Assembly (NCBI RefSeq): GCF_040605455.1
Contig: NZ_JBEXCV010000030.1
Coordinates: 6,376-70,375, forward strand
DNA: 64,000 nt
Source: Embleya sp040605455
GTDB taxonomy: Bacteria; Actinomycetota; Actinomycetes; Streptomycetales; Streptomycetaceae
Reading direction: 5' to 3'
The stretch's first letter is position 1; each line of letters opens with the position of its first letter. Under the pieces are notes generated by a model, which was not told the origin of the DNA, searched no databases, and saw nothing but the letters and a program-made list of their open reading frames with translations. Both the position numbers and the translations under genes were made by a program. Of this stretch, positions 25,727-35,035 are shown in pieces.

Positions 25727-26386
25727 ATGCCGCGACGTCGGATCTGGATAGCGGCGCTGTGCGCGGTCGCGCTGGTGGGTTTCCTGGGCGGCGGCCTGGT
25801 CGGGGTGTTCGGCGGCGGTGGCGGTGGCGATGGCAAGTCCGCCGCGGCGACGTCGCCCGGACCGAGCAGCCCCACCCCGCCCGCGGTGGTCGCCGCACAG
25901 GTCAGTTCGCCGCCGACCACCGCCCCGCCCACCTCGGCGTCCCCATCGGCGTCCAAGAGCCCGCCGGCCAAGCCGGCCCTGACCGTGGGTGCCCGCTACG
26001 TGCTGACCCTCGGGGACGGCCGGGCGATGGACGTGAGCGGTGCCAGCGACCGGGATCGGGCGCCGGTGATCGCGTACCCGGCGGGAGCGGGCAAGGCGAA
26101 CCAGCAGTGGGTGGTGCGCGACGCGGGCGGCGGCTTCGTCCGGCTGGAGTCGGTGCTCTCGCACAAGTGCCTGGAGGTGTCGGGCGGCCGGGAGTCGCGG
26201 GCGTATCAGGACGACTGCGGGCGCGCCGAGAACCAGCTGTGGAAGCCGCAGGCCAGCGGCTCCGGGGTGGTACTGATCGCCCGCAACGGCTCGGCACTGG
26301 GGCTGGGCGACCAGGTCAAGGGCCTACAGGGCCTGGGCCTGGTGCCGGCGGGCTCGGGCGCGGTGTGGCAGGCCGGCGGCGCCTGA
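25727..26386 (+). CDS. membrane-anchored ricin-type (R-type) lectin domain protein
   Basis: 219 residues from an ATG behind AGGAGAGG. One N-terminal signal/anchor helix (IWIAALCAVALVGFLGGGLV), a Ser/Pro/Thr-rich wall-spanning linker to about residue 85, then a beta-trefoil with QxW repeats: KANQQWVV, ENQLWKP and AVWQAGG, plus CLEVSGG/DDCG. It is likely displayed outside the membrane and binds carbohydrate. No enzyme domain is attached. Confidence 0.82.
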   Translation: MPRRRIWIAALCAVALVGFLGGGLVGVFGGGGGGDGKSAAATSPGPSSPTPPAVVAAQVSSPPTTAPPTSASPSASKSPPAKPALTVGARYVLTLGDGRAMDVSGASDRDRAPVIAYPAGAGKANQQWVVRDAGGGFVRLESVLSHKCLEVSGGRESRAYQDDCGRAENQLWKPQASGSGVVLIARNGSALGLGDQVKGLQGLGLVPAGSGAVWQAGGA

Positions 26387-26537
26387 GCGGGTTGTCGCCG
26401 GGCACGCGTCCACGCCCACCCGACGGAACAGCGCGCGATGCCCCGCGGTTGCAACCTCAGAGCGATCGCGGAGCACAAGCACGAGTGCGAGTGCGCGATC
26501 GGGCGGGCGAGAAACGGGCGAGGAAGAGGGACGCGGA

Positions 26538-27587
26538 GTGGACGCTGTGAAGCTGTCGGTACTGGACGTGGCGCCGGTGGGGACCGGGTATTCGGCGACC
26601 GAGGCACTGCGCACGAGCACCGAGTTGGCCCAGCGGGCCGAGCAATGGGGCTTCCATCGGTTCTGGGTGGCGGAGCACCACAACATGCCCGGCATCGCCA
26701 GCTCGTCGCCGCCGGTGCTGCTCGCCCACCTGGCCGCGCACACCTCCACCCTGCGGCTGGGCTCCGGTGGCGTGATGTTGCCCAATCACGCCCCGCTGGT
26801 GGTCGCCGAGCAGTTCGGCACACTCCAGGCGCTGCACCCCGGGCGGATCGACATCGGCATCGGCCGGGCTCCGGGCACCGACCAGGTCACCATGCGCGCG
26901 CTGCGGCGCGGCGGCGGCGCCGAGTCGGTCGAGGAGTTCCCGCAGGCGCTCGGCGAGCTGATCGGGTTCGTCACCGGGTCGTTCGCCCAGGACCACCCGT
27001 ACTCGCGGATGCACGCGGTGCCCGGTCCCGCGTCCGGGATCGAGGCGGGCGGCGAGTTCGCGTCCTCCGAGGCGCCGGTGTGGCTGCTCGGGTCGAGCGG
27101 CTACAGCGCCCAGCTGGCCGGGATCCTGGGCCTGCCGTTCGCGTTCGCGCACCACTTCAGCGGGCAGCACACGCTGCCCGCGCTGGAGTTGTACCGCGAG
27201 TCGTTTCAGCCGTCCGAGGCGCTCAAGGAGCCGTACTCGATGATCGCCGCCGGGGTGATCGCGGCCGACACCCACGAGCAGGCCGAGCGGCTCGCGCTGT
27301 CCCAGGCGTTGTCCATGTTGCGGCTGCGCGGCGGCAACCCGGGCCGGATGCCCTCGCCGGAGGAGGCCGAGGCATATCCGTGGACGCCTGCCGAGCGGGA
27401 GTTCGTGTCGAACTACCGAGGCCGACACATCAGCGGCGACTTGGCCGAGGTGCGGGCCGGCATGCGGGAGTTGCGCGAGCGCACGCAGGTGGACGAGCTG
27501 ATGGTGATCAGCAACGTGTACGGACACGATGCGCGGATCCGGTCGTACGAGTTGATCGCCAAGGCGTGGGGGCTGATCGAGGAGTGA
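26538..27587 (+). CDS. LLM-class flavin-dependent oxidoreductase
   Basis: 349 residues from a GTG with a GA-rich stretch upstream. LSVLDVAPVGTGYSATEALR, FHRFWVAEHHNMPGIASSSP, LGSGGVMLPNHAPLVVAEQF and RIDIGIGRAPGTDQ are the hallmarks of the luciferase-like monooxygenase family, MsnO8/YhbW-like branch. It would use reduced FMN or F420; the branch favours FMN. Monocistronic. Substrate unknown. Confidence 0.9.
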   Translation: MDAVKLSVLDVAPVGTGYSATEALRTSTELAQRAEQWGFHRFWVAEHHNMPGIASSSPPVLLAHLAAHTSTLRLGSGGVMLPNHAPLVVAEQFGTLQALHPGRIDIGIGRAPGTDQVTMRALRRGGGAESVEEFPQALGELIGFVTGSFAQDHPYSRMHAVPGPASGIEAGGEFASSEAPVWLLGSSGYSAQLAGILGLPFAFAHHFSGQHTLPALELYRESFQPSEALKEPYSMIAAGVIAADTHEQAERLALSQALSMLRLRGGNPGRMPSPEEAEAYPWTPAEREFVSNYRGRHISGDLAEVRAGMRELRERTQVDELMVISNVYGHDARIRSYELIAKAWGLIEE

Positions 27588-27590
27588 TCC

Positions 27591-27619
27591 GCCGCCGGGC
27601 CGTGGGGCGGCCCGGCGGC
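27591..27619. terminator. terminator hairpin
   Basis: 11-bp GC stem (27591-27601/27609-27619) directly after the LLM gene stop, between convergent genes. Confidence 0.7.
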
Positions 27620-27725
27620 ATCCGGGTCCTTCCCCGACTCGGAGCGGTTCAGCACATCGAATCCGCCGCCGGGCGGACGGAGCCGGGCGAGCGGGGCTGC
27701 GTGAACGGGACTCGGTGGACCGGTC

Positions 27726-29300
27726 TCAGCGCACCGTGACCTCGATGTGGTGGTAGCCGGTGGCGCCGTCCGGCACCACGTCCGCGTTCTTGGCGGTCTG
27801 CACCGCGCCGGTGCCGTCCGTGGCCCGGACCCGCAGCGTGTGCCGGCCCGGTGTGGCGTCCCACATCCACCGGTACTGGCGCCACGTGTCGGTGGTGGTC
27901 TGCGGCGCGAGCTCGGCGGGCTGCCACGGGCCGTCGTCGACCTGGATCTCGACCGCGGCGATACCTCGGTGCTGGGCCCATGCGACGCCGGCGACCGGGA
28001 CCCGGCCGGCCTTGACGGTACCCGCGTCCCTGGGCGTGTCCAGCCGCGACTGGGTCTTGATCGGGGCCTGCCGGGCCCAGCCGAGCCTGACCCAGTAGGC
28101 GCTGAACGCGTCGAACCGGGTCACCTCCAGATCCACGATCCACTTGCACGCGGACACGTATCCATACAGACCCGGCACCACCATCCGGACCGGGAAGCCG
28201 TGCTTGATCGGCAGCGGCTCGCCGTTCATCGCGTACGCCAGCATCGCGTCGCGCCCGTCCAATACCTCGCGCAGCGGCGTGCCGATGCTCATCCCGTCCG
28301 ACGACCTGGAGACCAGTTGGTCGGCGCCGGGCCGGATGCCGGCCTCGCGCAACAGGTCGGCCAGCGGGGTGCCCAGCCAGCGGGCGTTGCCGACCAAATC
28401 GCCGCCGACCTCGTTGGACACGCAGGCCAGCGTGATGTCCCGCTCGATCGCGAAGCGCTCCCGCAACTGCCGGTAGTCCAGCCGGATTTGCCGGTCCACC
28501 AGGCCGTGGATGCGCAGCTCCCAGTCCTCGGCCCGCAGTTGCGGCACGGTGAACGCGGTGTCGATCCGATAGAAGTCGGCGTTCGCGGTCAGGTACGGGG
28601 TCAGGCCGGGTTCGACCAGGCCGGGGCCGGCCGGTGTGGCGGAGCTGATCGGCGTGGGCAGGTTCCCGGCGACCGCGGCACGGGACTTCTCCGCGTTGAA
28701 CCGGGCGTGCTGGAGCATCCGGCCGCCGAAGCCGGCCACCGCGGCGACTGCGGCGGCGCCGACCAGAAGCACCGTGCGGCGCGAAGTGTCCGGGGCCGGT
28801 TCGCTCACCTCGTCCTCGGGCGCGCCCGGCAGCGGGCGGGCCGGCGGCCGGCGGTCGACCAGGTCGGGCCGGGTCAGCAGGACCAGCGTCAGCACCCCAA
28901 ACAGCGTGCCGACCGACACCGGGGCCAGATCGGCGGCTTCGAACGAGGGCCGGTCGGCGGCGGTCCACGCGGCGAACCCGCCGAGCGCGAGCACCCCGGC
29001 GATCCCGTAGCCGAGCCGGCGGGCGGCGAGTACGCCCAGTCCGGCGGCGATCAGGGCGAGCAGCAAGGTAATCACGGTCAGCAGGAACGCCTTGTCGCCG
29101 GTCCCGAAGGTGCGGATCGCCCACTCGCGCGGTCCCTCCGGCGCACGATCGGTGACCGCGCCGCTGATCGTCACGAACGGAGTGGCCTCCGGCCGCACGA
29201 ATGCCGCGACCGCCTCGGTCACCCCGAGTGCCACCGCCGCCGAGACCACACCGATCAACGCGGCACCGGACCGACCAGAACGCCGCACAGCACACCTCAT
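27726..29300 (-). CDS. membrane-bound sulfite-oxidase-family molybdoenzyme
   Basis: 524 residues from an ATG at 29300; an open frame extends to a GTG at 29390 and the choice is uncertain. The N-terminal third has four or five membrane helices (SGAALIGVVSAAVALGVTEA, AFLLTVITLLLALIAAGLGV and others), then RRTVLLVGAAAVAAVAGFGG. The sulfite-oxidase fold follows with the molybdopterin Cys in ITLACVSNEVGGDLVGNARW, KHGFPVRMVVPGLYGY and a C-terminal Ig-like dimerisation domain (GIAAVEIQVDDGPWQPAEL). It probably faces the outside and oxidises or reduces sulfur or similar oxyanions. The electron partner is not in the window. Confidence 0.88.
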   Translation of the reverse strand: MRCAVRRSGRSGAALIGVVSAAVALGVTEAVAAFVRPEATPFVTISGAVTDRAPEGPREWAIRTFGTGDKAFLLTVITLLLALIAAGLGVLAARRLGYGIAGVLALGGFAAWTAADRPSFEAADLAPVSVGTLFGVLTLVLLTRPDLVDRRPPARPLPGAPEDEVSEPAPDTSRRTVLLVGAAAVAAVAGFGGRMLQHARFNAEKSRAAVAGNLPTPISSATPAGPGLVEPGLTPYLTANADFYRIDTAFTVPQLRAEDWELRIHGLVDRQIRLDYRQLRERFAIERDITLACVSNEVGGDLVGNARWLGTPLADLLREAGIRPGADQLVSRSSDGMSIGTPLREVLDGRDAMLAYAMNGEPLPIKHGFPVRMVVPGLYGYVSACKWIVDLEVTRFDAFSAYWVRLGWARQAPIKTQSRLDTPRDAGTVKAGRVPVAGVAWAQHRGIAAVEIQVDDGPWQPAELAPQTTTDTWRQYRWMWDATPGRHTLRVRATDGTGAVQTAKNADVVPDGATGYHHIEVTVR

Positions 29301-29443
29301 GCTCGCAAGGACTCGGAAAGGAGTCGGAAACGACTCGGCGAACGGCTCATGGAACAGCTCGCGGAACAGGTCCTTCCATCGTCGCCGCACAGCGGCCCGG
29401 AGGGGCGAGTCCGCTGCTTACCGTTGTGTGACGAAGCACCCGC

Positions 29444-29472
29444 AGCTTATTGCGAACATCCTGCAATAAGCT
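29444..29472. promoter_or_regulatory. 10-bp perfect inverted repeat upstream of the GNAT gene
   Basis: AGCTTATTGC-N9-GCAATAAGCT, ending 35 bases before the acetyltransferase start and about 145 bases upstream of the divergent molybdoenzyme. It is AT-rich compared with its surroundings, so an operator rather than a terminator is favoured. Confidence 0.55.
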
Positions 29473-29507
29473 TTCCGGGTCGAGTCGCCGAGCCACCGGG
29501 GGAAGTC

Positions 29508-30209
29508 GTGACCACCGTCGTCCGCGAACACCTTCCGTTTCCCGCCGCCGAACTGGTCCGGGCCTGGGTCACCGGCTGGGCACCCGCCCGCGAGCTGCCG
29601 CCGCCGGTCGAGGTCGCCGGCGGATTCCGGTTGCACGTGGGCCTGCCGGGCCATCGGGTGCGGTACGTGCTCTTCGACGTCGATCGGGTGGCCGAGCTCG
29701 CGCGGACCCGGACCGCTCCCGGGACCTGGATCAAGGTCCTCGCCCCGGCCGAGCGGGTACGGCAGGACCTGACGCCCGCGTGGATCGTGGGCGAGCCGGA
29801 GTATCCGATGACCGGGCCGCTCCGGCGGGCGACGGCGAGTGCACCGAGCGGCTACACGATCGAGGTCGAGTCGACGGGCGAGGTGATCCTTGTTCGGCTG
29901 CGCGCCGCCGATGGCGACGTCGCCGCCTACGGGCGGATCGCGGTGACCGGGGAGACCGCGGTGGCGGACCGGATCGGGACCGAGGCGGCGCACCGGCGTC
30001 GGGGCCTGGGCAGCGTGGTGATGACCGCCCTCGGTGACGCCGCCGCCGCGCGGGGCGCCCGGACCGGGGTCCTGGTGGCGAGTTCGGACGGGTTGGCCCT
30101 GTACAGCACGCTGGGCTGGACGCGGCACGGCGTACTCACCCCGGCGTGGATCCCGGAGCCGGAGCCGGAGTCGACCTCGGCACCGGCTCAGCCCCGGCCC
30201 GCCAGGTAG
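29508..30209 (+). CDS. GNAT-family N-acetyltransferase
   Basis: 233 residues from a GTG behind GGGGGAA. The C-terminal half carries the acetyl-CoA motif TEAAHRRRGLGSVVMTALGD (R/Q-x-x-G-x-G/A) and LVASSDGLALYSTLGWTRHG. The N-terminal 100 residues are a less conserved domain. The last 22 bases overlap the convergent giant ATPase gene. Substrate is unknown. Confidence 0.85.
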   Translation: MTTVVREHLPFPAAELVRAWVTGWAPARELPPPVEVAGGFRLHVGLPGHRVRYVLFDVDRVAELARTRTAPGTWIKVLAPAERVRQDLTPAWIVGEPEYPMTGPLRRATASAPSGYTIEVESTGEVILVRLRAADGDVAAYGRIAVTGETAVADRIGTEAAHRRRGLGSVVMTALGDAAAARGARTGVLVASSDGLALYSTLGWTRHGVLTPAWIPEPEPESTSAPAQPRPAR

Positions 30210-33200
30210 GCCCGCTTCACCTCCGCCCAGCGCAGTTCCCGGGCGGGGGTCAGCCGGCCGCGCAGTTCGGCCAGTTTGAGCAGGTTCGCCTCCGCGTCCG
30301 TGGTCAGCGTCTGAGCCTCCGCTGCGTAGTGGTCGTCCACCAGCGTCTCGACCTCGGCCTCGTCCAGCACCGGCAGGAGCCGCTCGGCCAGCCTGTTGGT
30401 GTCCCGGTAGGAGCCCTGGAGCCGGAACGGCGGTTCGGTGCGGGCCGACTCGGACTGCGCCGCCGAGGCGATGTAGGCCCGGTTGACCGCCAGGACCGTC
30501 TCGCCCACGTGCAGCAGTCGGCGCAGCACGGCCACGATGCGATCCAGTTCGGTCGGATCGTACGGGTGGGCGAGCCGCTCCGGGCGCGCCGCGACGTCGC
30601 CGCGGGCGAGCCGGACCAGCAGTTCCAGGTCGCCGCGCTCACGACCGGCGATCGGGGCCAGGATCGGGTTCGCGGTCAGTGCGTTCTCGATGTGACTCAG
30701 CGCGAACAGCTCCTGCCTGCCGCCGAGCACGTCGCCCAGGTTCCACACGTCGGCCCGGTTGGCGAGCATGTCCGGGATCCGAAAGCGGGCGCCGGACTCG
30801 GTGTACGGGTTGCCCGCCATGCACACCGCGAACCGCTTGCCGCGCAGGTCGTAGCTGCGCGCCTCGCCCGCTCGAACGCCCTCGATCCGGCGTTGCGCAT
30901 CGCACAGCGAGACGAATTTCTGCAGGAGTTCGGGCGAGACGTGCTGGATGTCGTCCAAGTGCAGCAGCACGTTGTTGCCCAATTCCAGCGCGAAGCCGAT
31001 CTTCTCGATCTCGCGCCGCGCGGCGGCGTCCGGTGCGGCGGCCGGGTCCAGGGACGTGGTGCCCGGCCCCAGGGCCGGGCCGTCGATCCGGATGAACCCC
31101 AGGCCCAGGCGGGCCGCGACGTACTCCAGGAGCGTGGTCTTGCCGTAGCCGGGCGGCGACAGCAGGAGCAGCAGGCCCTGGCTGTCGGTGCGCCGTTCGT
31201 CGCCGGCCGCACCCAGTTGCCTGGCCAGGTTGTCGCCGATCAGCGGCAGGTAGACCTCGTCGATCAGCCGGTTGCGGACGAAGGTCGGCAGCACTCGGGG
31301 CGTGTGGGCGTCCAGCCGCAGCCGCTCGCGCTCCGCGGCGAGCAATCGCGCGCGAGTGCGCTCGTAGGCTTGCCGGGCGGGCACCCTGACCCGGCGGAAC
31401 TCGTCGGTGCGCAGCAGGAATTCGTCCAGTCGCAGGTCCAGCGTGCCGCCGCGGGCCAGGCGCGGGTGGCTGCCGAGCAGGCCGGTCACGGTGGTCGTGA
31501 GCAGCGCGTCAACGGGGTGTCGGTCCAGCGCGTTGCCGCACACCTCGATCGCGATCGCCTCGGGCAGGTCCGCGGGCGGGCCGGCGTCGAATCGGTCGGT
31601 GTAGGCGCCGAGCCATCCGGAGACCAGTTGGTGGCGGGCTGCGAGGTCGTCGCCGAGGGCGCGCAGATCCTCGGCGAAGTCCTTGGCGGCTGGTGAGCCC
31701 GCACCGCCGAGCGCCGAGCGGAAGTCGGCGAGCAGGGTCCGGGCCGCGGCGCCGGTGGCGAAGCGCGGTCCGCCGGCCGCGAGTTCCTCGACGAGGTAGG
31801 TGCCGACCGCGTCGCCGGCGACGATCGGTGCGGCGAAGGTCGTGGTCAGGAACTCGGCCGCCCGCTCACCGAGTTCGGTGGCCAGATCGCGCACGGCCGG
31901 CACCGGGCCGAAGGTCTCCCGGGCCCGGGCCAGCGATTGTGCCCGGACGGTCCACGGACCCCGGGCATCCTCCCGGGCGCCGTAGGCCCAGAACAGCTGA
32001 GCCGCCGCCCGGACGTCCGGCGTGAAGCGCAGCAGTCCGGCGCCGGCCCGCAGCCGCAGTACGGCCGCCAGCAGCGCCGCCGCGTCGTGGTCGTGCACTC
32101 CTCGGTCGTAGCCCTCGCCATGCCGGGGCAGCGCGATCCGGCGCACCTCGGCGAGCAGATCCTCGGCCGACGGGGTGGCCGACGGTGGGAGGTGGGTCTC
32201 GGCCAGCACCAGCGCCGCGAGGTATTCGGCCCGGTAGACCTGCGGCGACTCGGAGCCGAGCGGCTGGCCCACAAAGGCCCGGTGTGCGGCGGGCAACGGC
32301 TCGCGCAGCGGCGCGCGATAGTCGGTGCCGGTGATCGCGAAGGCCAGGCCGTCCGCATCCGGGACCAGGGTCAGCTCCATCGGCCGCTCGTGCACCGCGA
32401 ACCGGTGCCGACCCAGTCGTACGGTGCCCGCCGCGTCGTAGAGTTCGGCCCGGTCGCGCAAGGCCCGGGCGGCCTCCTGGCGAGCGGCCTTGAGCCGACC
32501 CTCCAACTCGCCCGCCCGGACCGGGTCGCCGAGTCGGCGCAGTTCCTCGGCGGTCGAGCGGACCTTGCCGACCAGCGCGTCGGAGGCGAACCAGGTGTTG
32601 ATCTCGTCGGTGCTCGCCAAACCGGTGACCCGGCGGCCGATCGTGGTCAGGATCCGCTGCGCCGAGTCGATCAGCCGGGCACTGTGCCGGGCGCGCTCGT
32701 CCAACCGGGCCTGCTTGCGCGCGGAGAACGCGTCGTGGACGCGCTCGCGCTCGGTGTCGATCCGGGCCAGGTGCTCGTCGAAGGTGCCGAATCGGGCCTC
32801 CAGGTTCTCGATCCGGGCCAGCAGCCGGCCGAGTTGTTCGTCGCAGTCCTCGGGATCGACGGCGGCGGACAACGCGCCGACCACGGTCTGCTCCAGGAGC
32901 GCGATCTCGGCGGCGAATTCGGCGCGTTGTTCGGCGTCGAGCAGCTCGCGTCGGCGGGCCTGGAGCGTCGCGCGGGCCCGGTTGATCCCGCCGAGCACCT
33001 CGCCGATCCGGGTCAGGATCGCGGTGCGCACGGTGGCGTCGGTGCCCTCCAGCGTGCCGACCACCTCGGTGACGATCCGCAGGCCGTCGGCCTGTTCGTC
33101 GATCCGCTCGGTCAGTGCGGCCGATGCGGCGACGGTGCTCGACACGGCGGCCTCGGCGGCCAGCTCGTCGACGGTCCGGTGGGTGTCGGCGAACGCGTCG

Positions 33201-34987
33201 TCGTCGGCCAGGAAGGCGACCGCACGCCGGCCGGTCGCGGCAAGCTCCTCGACCAAGGTCGCGTCGAGGTCGTCCAGGGCGCCGGCGTCCACGTAGCGAA
33301 TGTCCCGAAGGGTGGCCAACCGACCCTGTTCACGCCGGAGTTCGGTGAGCTGCCGGACACACGCCGAGGCGCTGTCCGGGTGTTCGCCACGCACCCGCCG
33401 GGTCAGCGTGGTGGTGTTCGCGGCGGCCTCCTCGACCGCGTCGGCGGCGATCCGCCGCTGGTCGAGCACCCGACGGAACTCCTCGACCACATCGCCCGCA
33501 GTGCTCCGGACGGCGGCCAACGGCAGGGCGAGCAGTCCGAGTTCGGGATCGGCGAGCCAGTGGTGGGTGTCCTCGACCCGGGCCGCGGCCGCGGCGATCG
33601 CGGCGAAGACCGCCGTGGTGGGGGCCATCTCCTCGGCCATCGCAGCGATCGAGAGGCAGTCGGCGATGCCGCGCACCAGCTCGGGGTTGCCGATCCGGGC
33701 CAGCGGGCCGGTGCCGGCGGGTCGGGCCGCCGCGTACGCGTCGGAGGTGTACGGCGTGCGCCACACCTGGAGCGGGTGCACCCGGCCGGGCTCGGCGCCC
33801 GCCACACGCAGCACCGCCATCGTGCCGTCCGGAAAGAGCGCCCGGCCGTGTCCGACGATCGGGGCGGCGGCCTCCTCGCGGATCACGTTGTAGGACAGCA
33901 GCACGGTGCGACCCTCGGCGCGGGCGTGGAACACGTACAGCACGTCCTCGCCGTTGGGCGAGCGCACCGTCGACTCGAACTCCAGGTCGGTGGTGTCGAT
34001 GTCGAACGTGCGCGCCGTGCCGGTGCTCAGGTAGTAGCCGCCGGGGAAGACGAGGCCCTGCCCGTCGGGCAGTCGCCGGCAGGCCGCCCCGACGCCGTCC
34101 AGGCGCAGCACCTCACCGGTGCGGGTGTTGTGCACCAGATGCCGCCACGCGTCCTCGTGGTACGGGCGCACCCGCACCAGCAGCAGCGGGCCGACCCGGG
34201 CGTACTCGACGTCCGCGTCGGCCAGCGCCTGGAGCGGATCCTCGACCGGTTCGGCGTACACGCCCTCGGCGCTCTCGGTGTCGTCCACCAGCTTGACCGT
34301 GAGCCGGCCGTCGAGGGTGGACACATACAGCGTGTCCGCGACCGCGATGTGCGGATGCCGGCCCGGGGCGTGGTCGGCGCGGGTGCTCGCGGTCCAGGCG
34401 AAGTCGTATGCCGGCGGGAAGACGTGCTCGCGCTCGCCCTGGGCGTCCAGGTAGGTCGGGCTGCCGTCGGAACCGATCCGCCAGCGCAACACCCGGATGT
34501 CGGTCAGCCGTTCGCCGACCCGGAAGACCGCGAGCAGGTGTGTGCCGGTGTCGCGCAGTTGCAGCAGTCGGGCGTCGCGGAAGTAGCGGAAGAGCTCGGT
34601 GAAGTCCTGCCGGAAACGGGCGTCGTCGAGCAGACCCGGCACCGCGTCCGGCGGCGCCGGGGCGAAGCCGTCGGGTGTGCGCCGGTGCAGCGCGAACACG
34701 TCGGCCGGCCGGACCGGTTCGCCCGGATCGCCGCCGGCCTGGTAGCCGATCAGGAGCAGGCCGCCGACCTGGACGATGTCCCGGGCCGAGGTGGCGCGTT
34801 CGGTGTGCACCCGGTGGGTGTCGGTCAGGTCGAGCGTGCCGGCGCCGTAGGTGTGCACCCGGCGCTCGTTCAGTGCCCCGGCCCGCGCCCCCAGGTCGCG
34901 GGCCGCGCCCAGGAGCCGGTCGCGCAGGACCTCGTACGTCCCGGGCTCGGTCTCGGGGCCGCCCACGACCGGGGCTGGGCTGCTCAC
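30188..34987 (-). CDS. giant AAA+ ATPase, 'DNA repair ATPase' (DUF3686-like)
   Basis: 1,599 residues from a GTG with GAGGAG about 11 bases upstream. Residues about 40-410 are beta-rich with repeated blade-like units (THRVHTERATSARDIVQVGG, HPHIAVADTLYVSTLDGRLT), probably a propeller-like domain. Residues about 430-900 are helical and coiled. The C-terminal about 370 residues are an AAA+ module: Walker A-like SPPGYGKTT at about 1277 (first Gly replaced by Ser), Walker B LLHLDDIQH at about 1340, and sensor-like FAVCMAGNPYTESGARFRIP. The annotation 'DNA repair ATPase' is historical; no nuclease is present. It starts 48 bases after the flotillin stop, so it is probably a cytosolic ATPase working on a membrane flotillin scaffold (inference). 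Confidence 0.88.
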   Translation of the reverse strand: MSSPAPVVGGPETEPGTYEVLRDRLLGAARDLGARAGALNERRVHTYGAGTLDLTDTHRVHTERATSARDIVQVGGLLLIGYQAGGDPGEPVRPADVFALHRRTPDGFAPAPPDAVPGLLDDARFRQDFTELFRYFRDARLLQLRDTGTHLLAVFRVGERLTDIRVLRWRIGSDGSPTYLDAQGEREHVFPPAYDFAWTASTRADHAPGRHPHIAVADTLYVSTLDGRLTVKLVDDTESAEGVYAEPVEDPLQALADADVEYARVGPLLLVRVRPYHEDAWRHLVHNTRTGEVLRLDGVGAACRRLPDGQGLVFPGGYYLSTGTARTFDIDTTDLEFESTVRSPNGEDVLYVFHARAEGRTVLLSYNVIREEAAAPIVGHGRALFPDGTMAVLRVAGAEPGRVHPLQVWRTPYTSDAYAAARPAGTGPLARIGNPELVRGIADCLSIAAMAEEMAPTTAVFAAIAAAAARVEDTHHWLADPELGLLALPLAAVRSTAGDVVEEFRRVLDQRRIAADAVEEAAANTTTLTRRVRGEHPDSASACVRQLTELRREQGRLATLRDIRYVDAGALDDLDATLVEELAATGRRAVAFLADDDAFADTHRTVDELAAEAAVSSTVAASAALTERIDEQADGLRIVTEVVGTLEGTDATVRTAILTRIGEVLGGINRARATLQARRRELLDAEQRAEFAAEIALLEQTVVGALSAAVDPEDCDEQLGRLLARIENLEARFGTFDEHLARIDTERERVHDAFSARKQARLDERARHSARLIDSAQRILTTIGRRVTGLASTDEINTWFASDALVGKVRSTAEELRRLGDPVRAGELEGRLKAARQEAARALRDRAELYDAAGTVRLGRHRFAVHERPMELTLVPDADGLAFAITGTDYRAPLREPLPAAHRAFVGQPLGSESPQVYRAEYLAALVLAETHLPPSATPSAEDLLAEVRRIALPRHGEGYDRGVHDHDAAALLAAVLRLRAGAGLLRFTPDVRAAAQLFWAYGAREDARGPWTVRAQSLARARETFGPVPAVRDLATELGERAAEFLTTTFAAPIVAGDAVGTYLVEELAAGGPRFATGAAARTLLADFRSALGGAGSPAAKDFAEDLRALGDDLAARHQLVSGWLGAYTDRFDAGPPADLPEAIAIEVCGNALDRHPVDALLTTTVTGLLGSHPRLARGGTLDLRLDEFLLRTDEFRRVRVPARQAYERTRARLLAAERERLRLDAHTPRVLPTFVRNRLIDEVYLPLIGDNLARQLGAAGDERRTDSQGLLLLLSPPGYGKTTLLEYVAARLGLGFIRIDGPALGPGTTSLDPAAAPDAAARREIEKIGFALELGNNVLLHLDDIQHVSPELLQKFVSLCDAQRRIEGVRAGEARSYDLRGKRFAVCMAGNPYTESGARFRIPDMLANRADVWNLGDVLGGRQELFALSHIENALTANPILAPIAGRERGDLELLVRLARGDVAARPERLAHPYDPTELDRIVAVLRRLLHVGETVLAVNRAYIASAAQSESARTEPPFRLQGSYRDTNRLAERLLPVLDEAEVETLVDDHYAAEAQTLTTDAEANLLKLAELRGRLTPARELRWAEVKRAYLAGRG

Positions 34988-35035
34988 GTTCGGGTCGACT
35001 CCTCTGTCGTCACGGGTGGTCGGCGGGTTCGGCGA

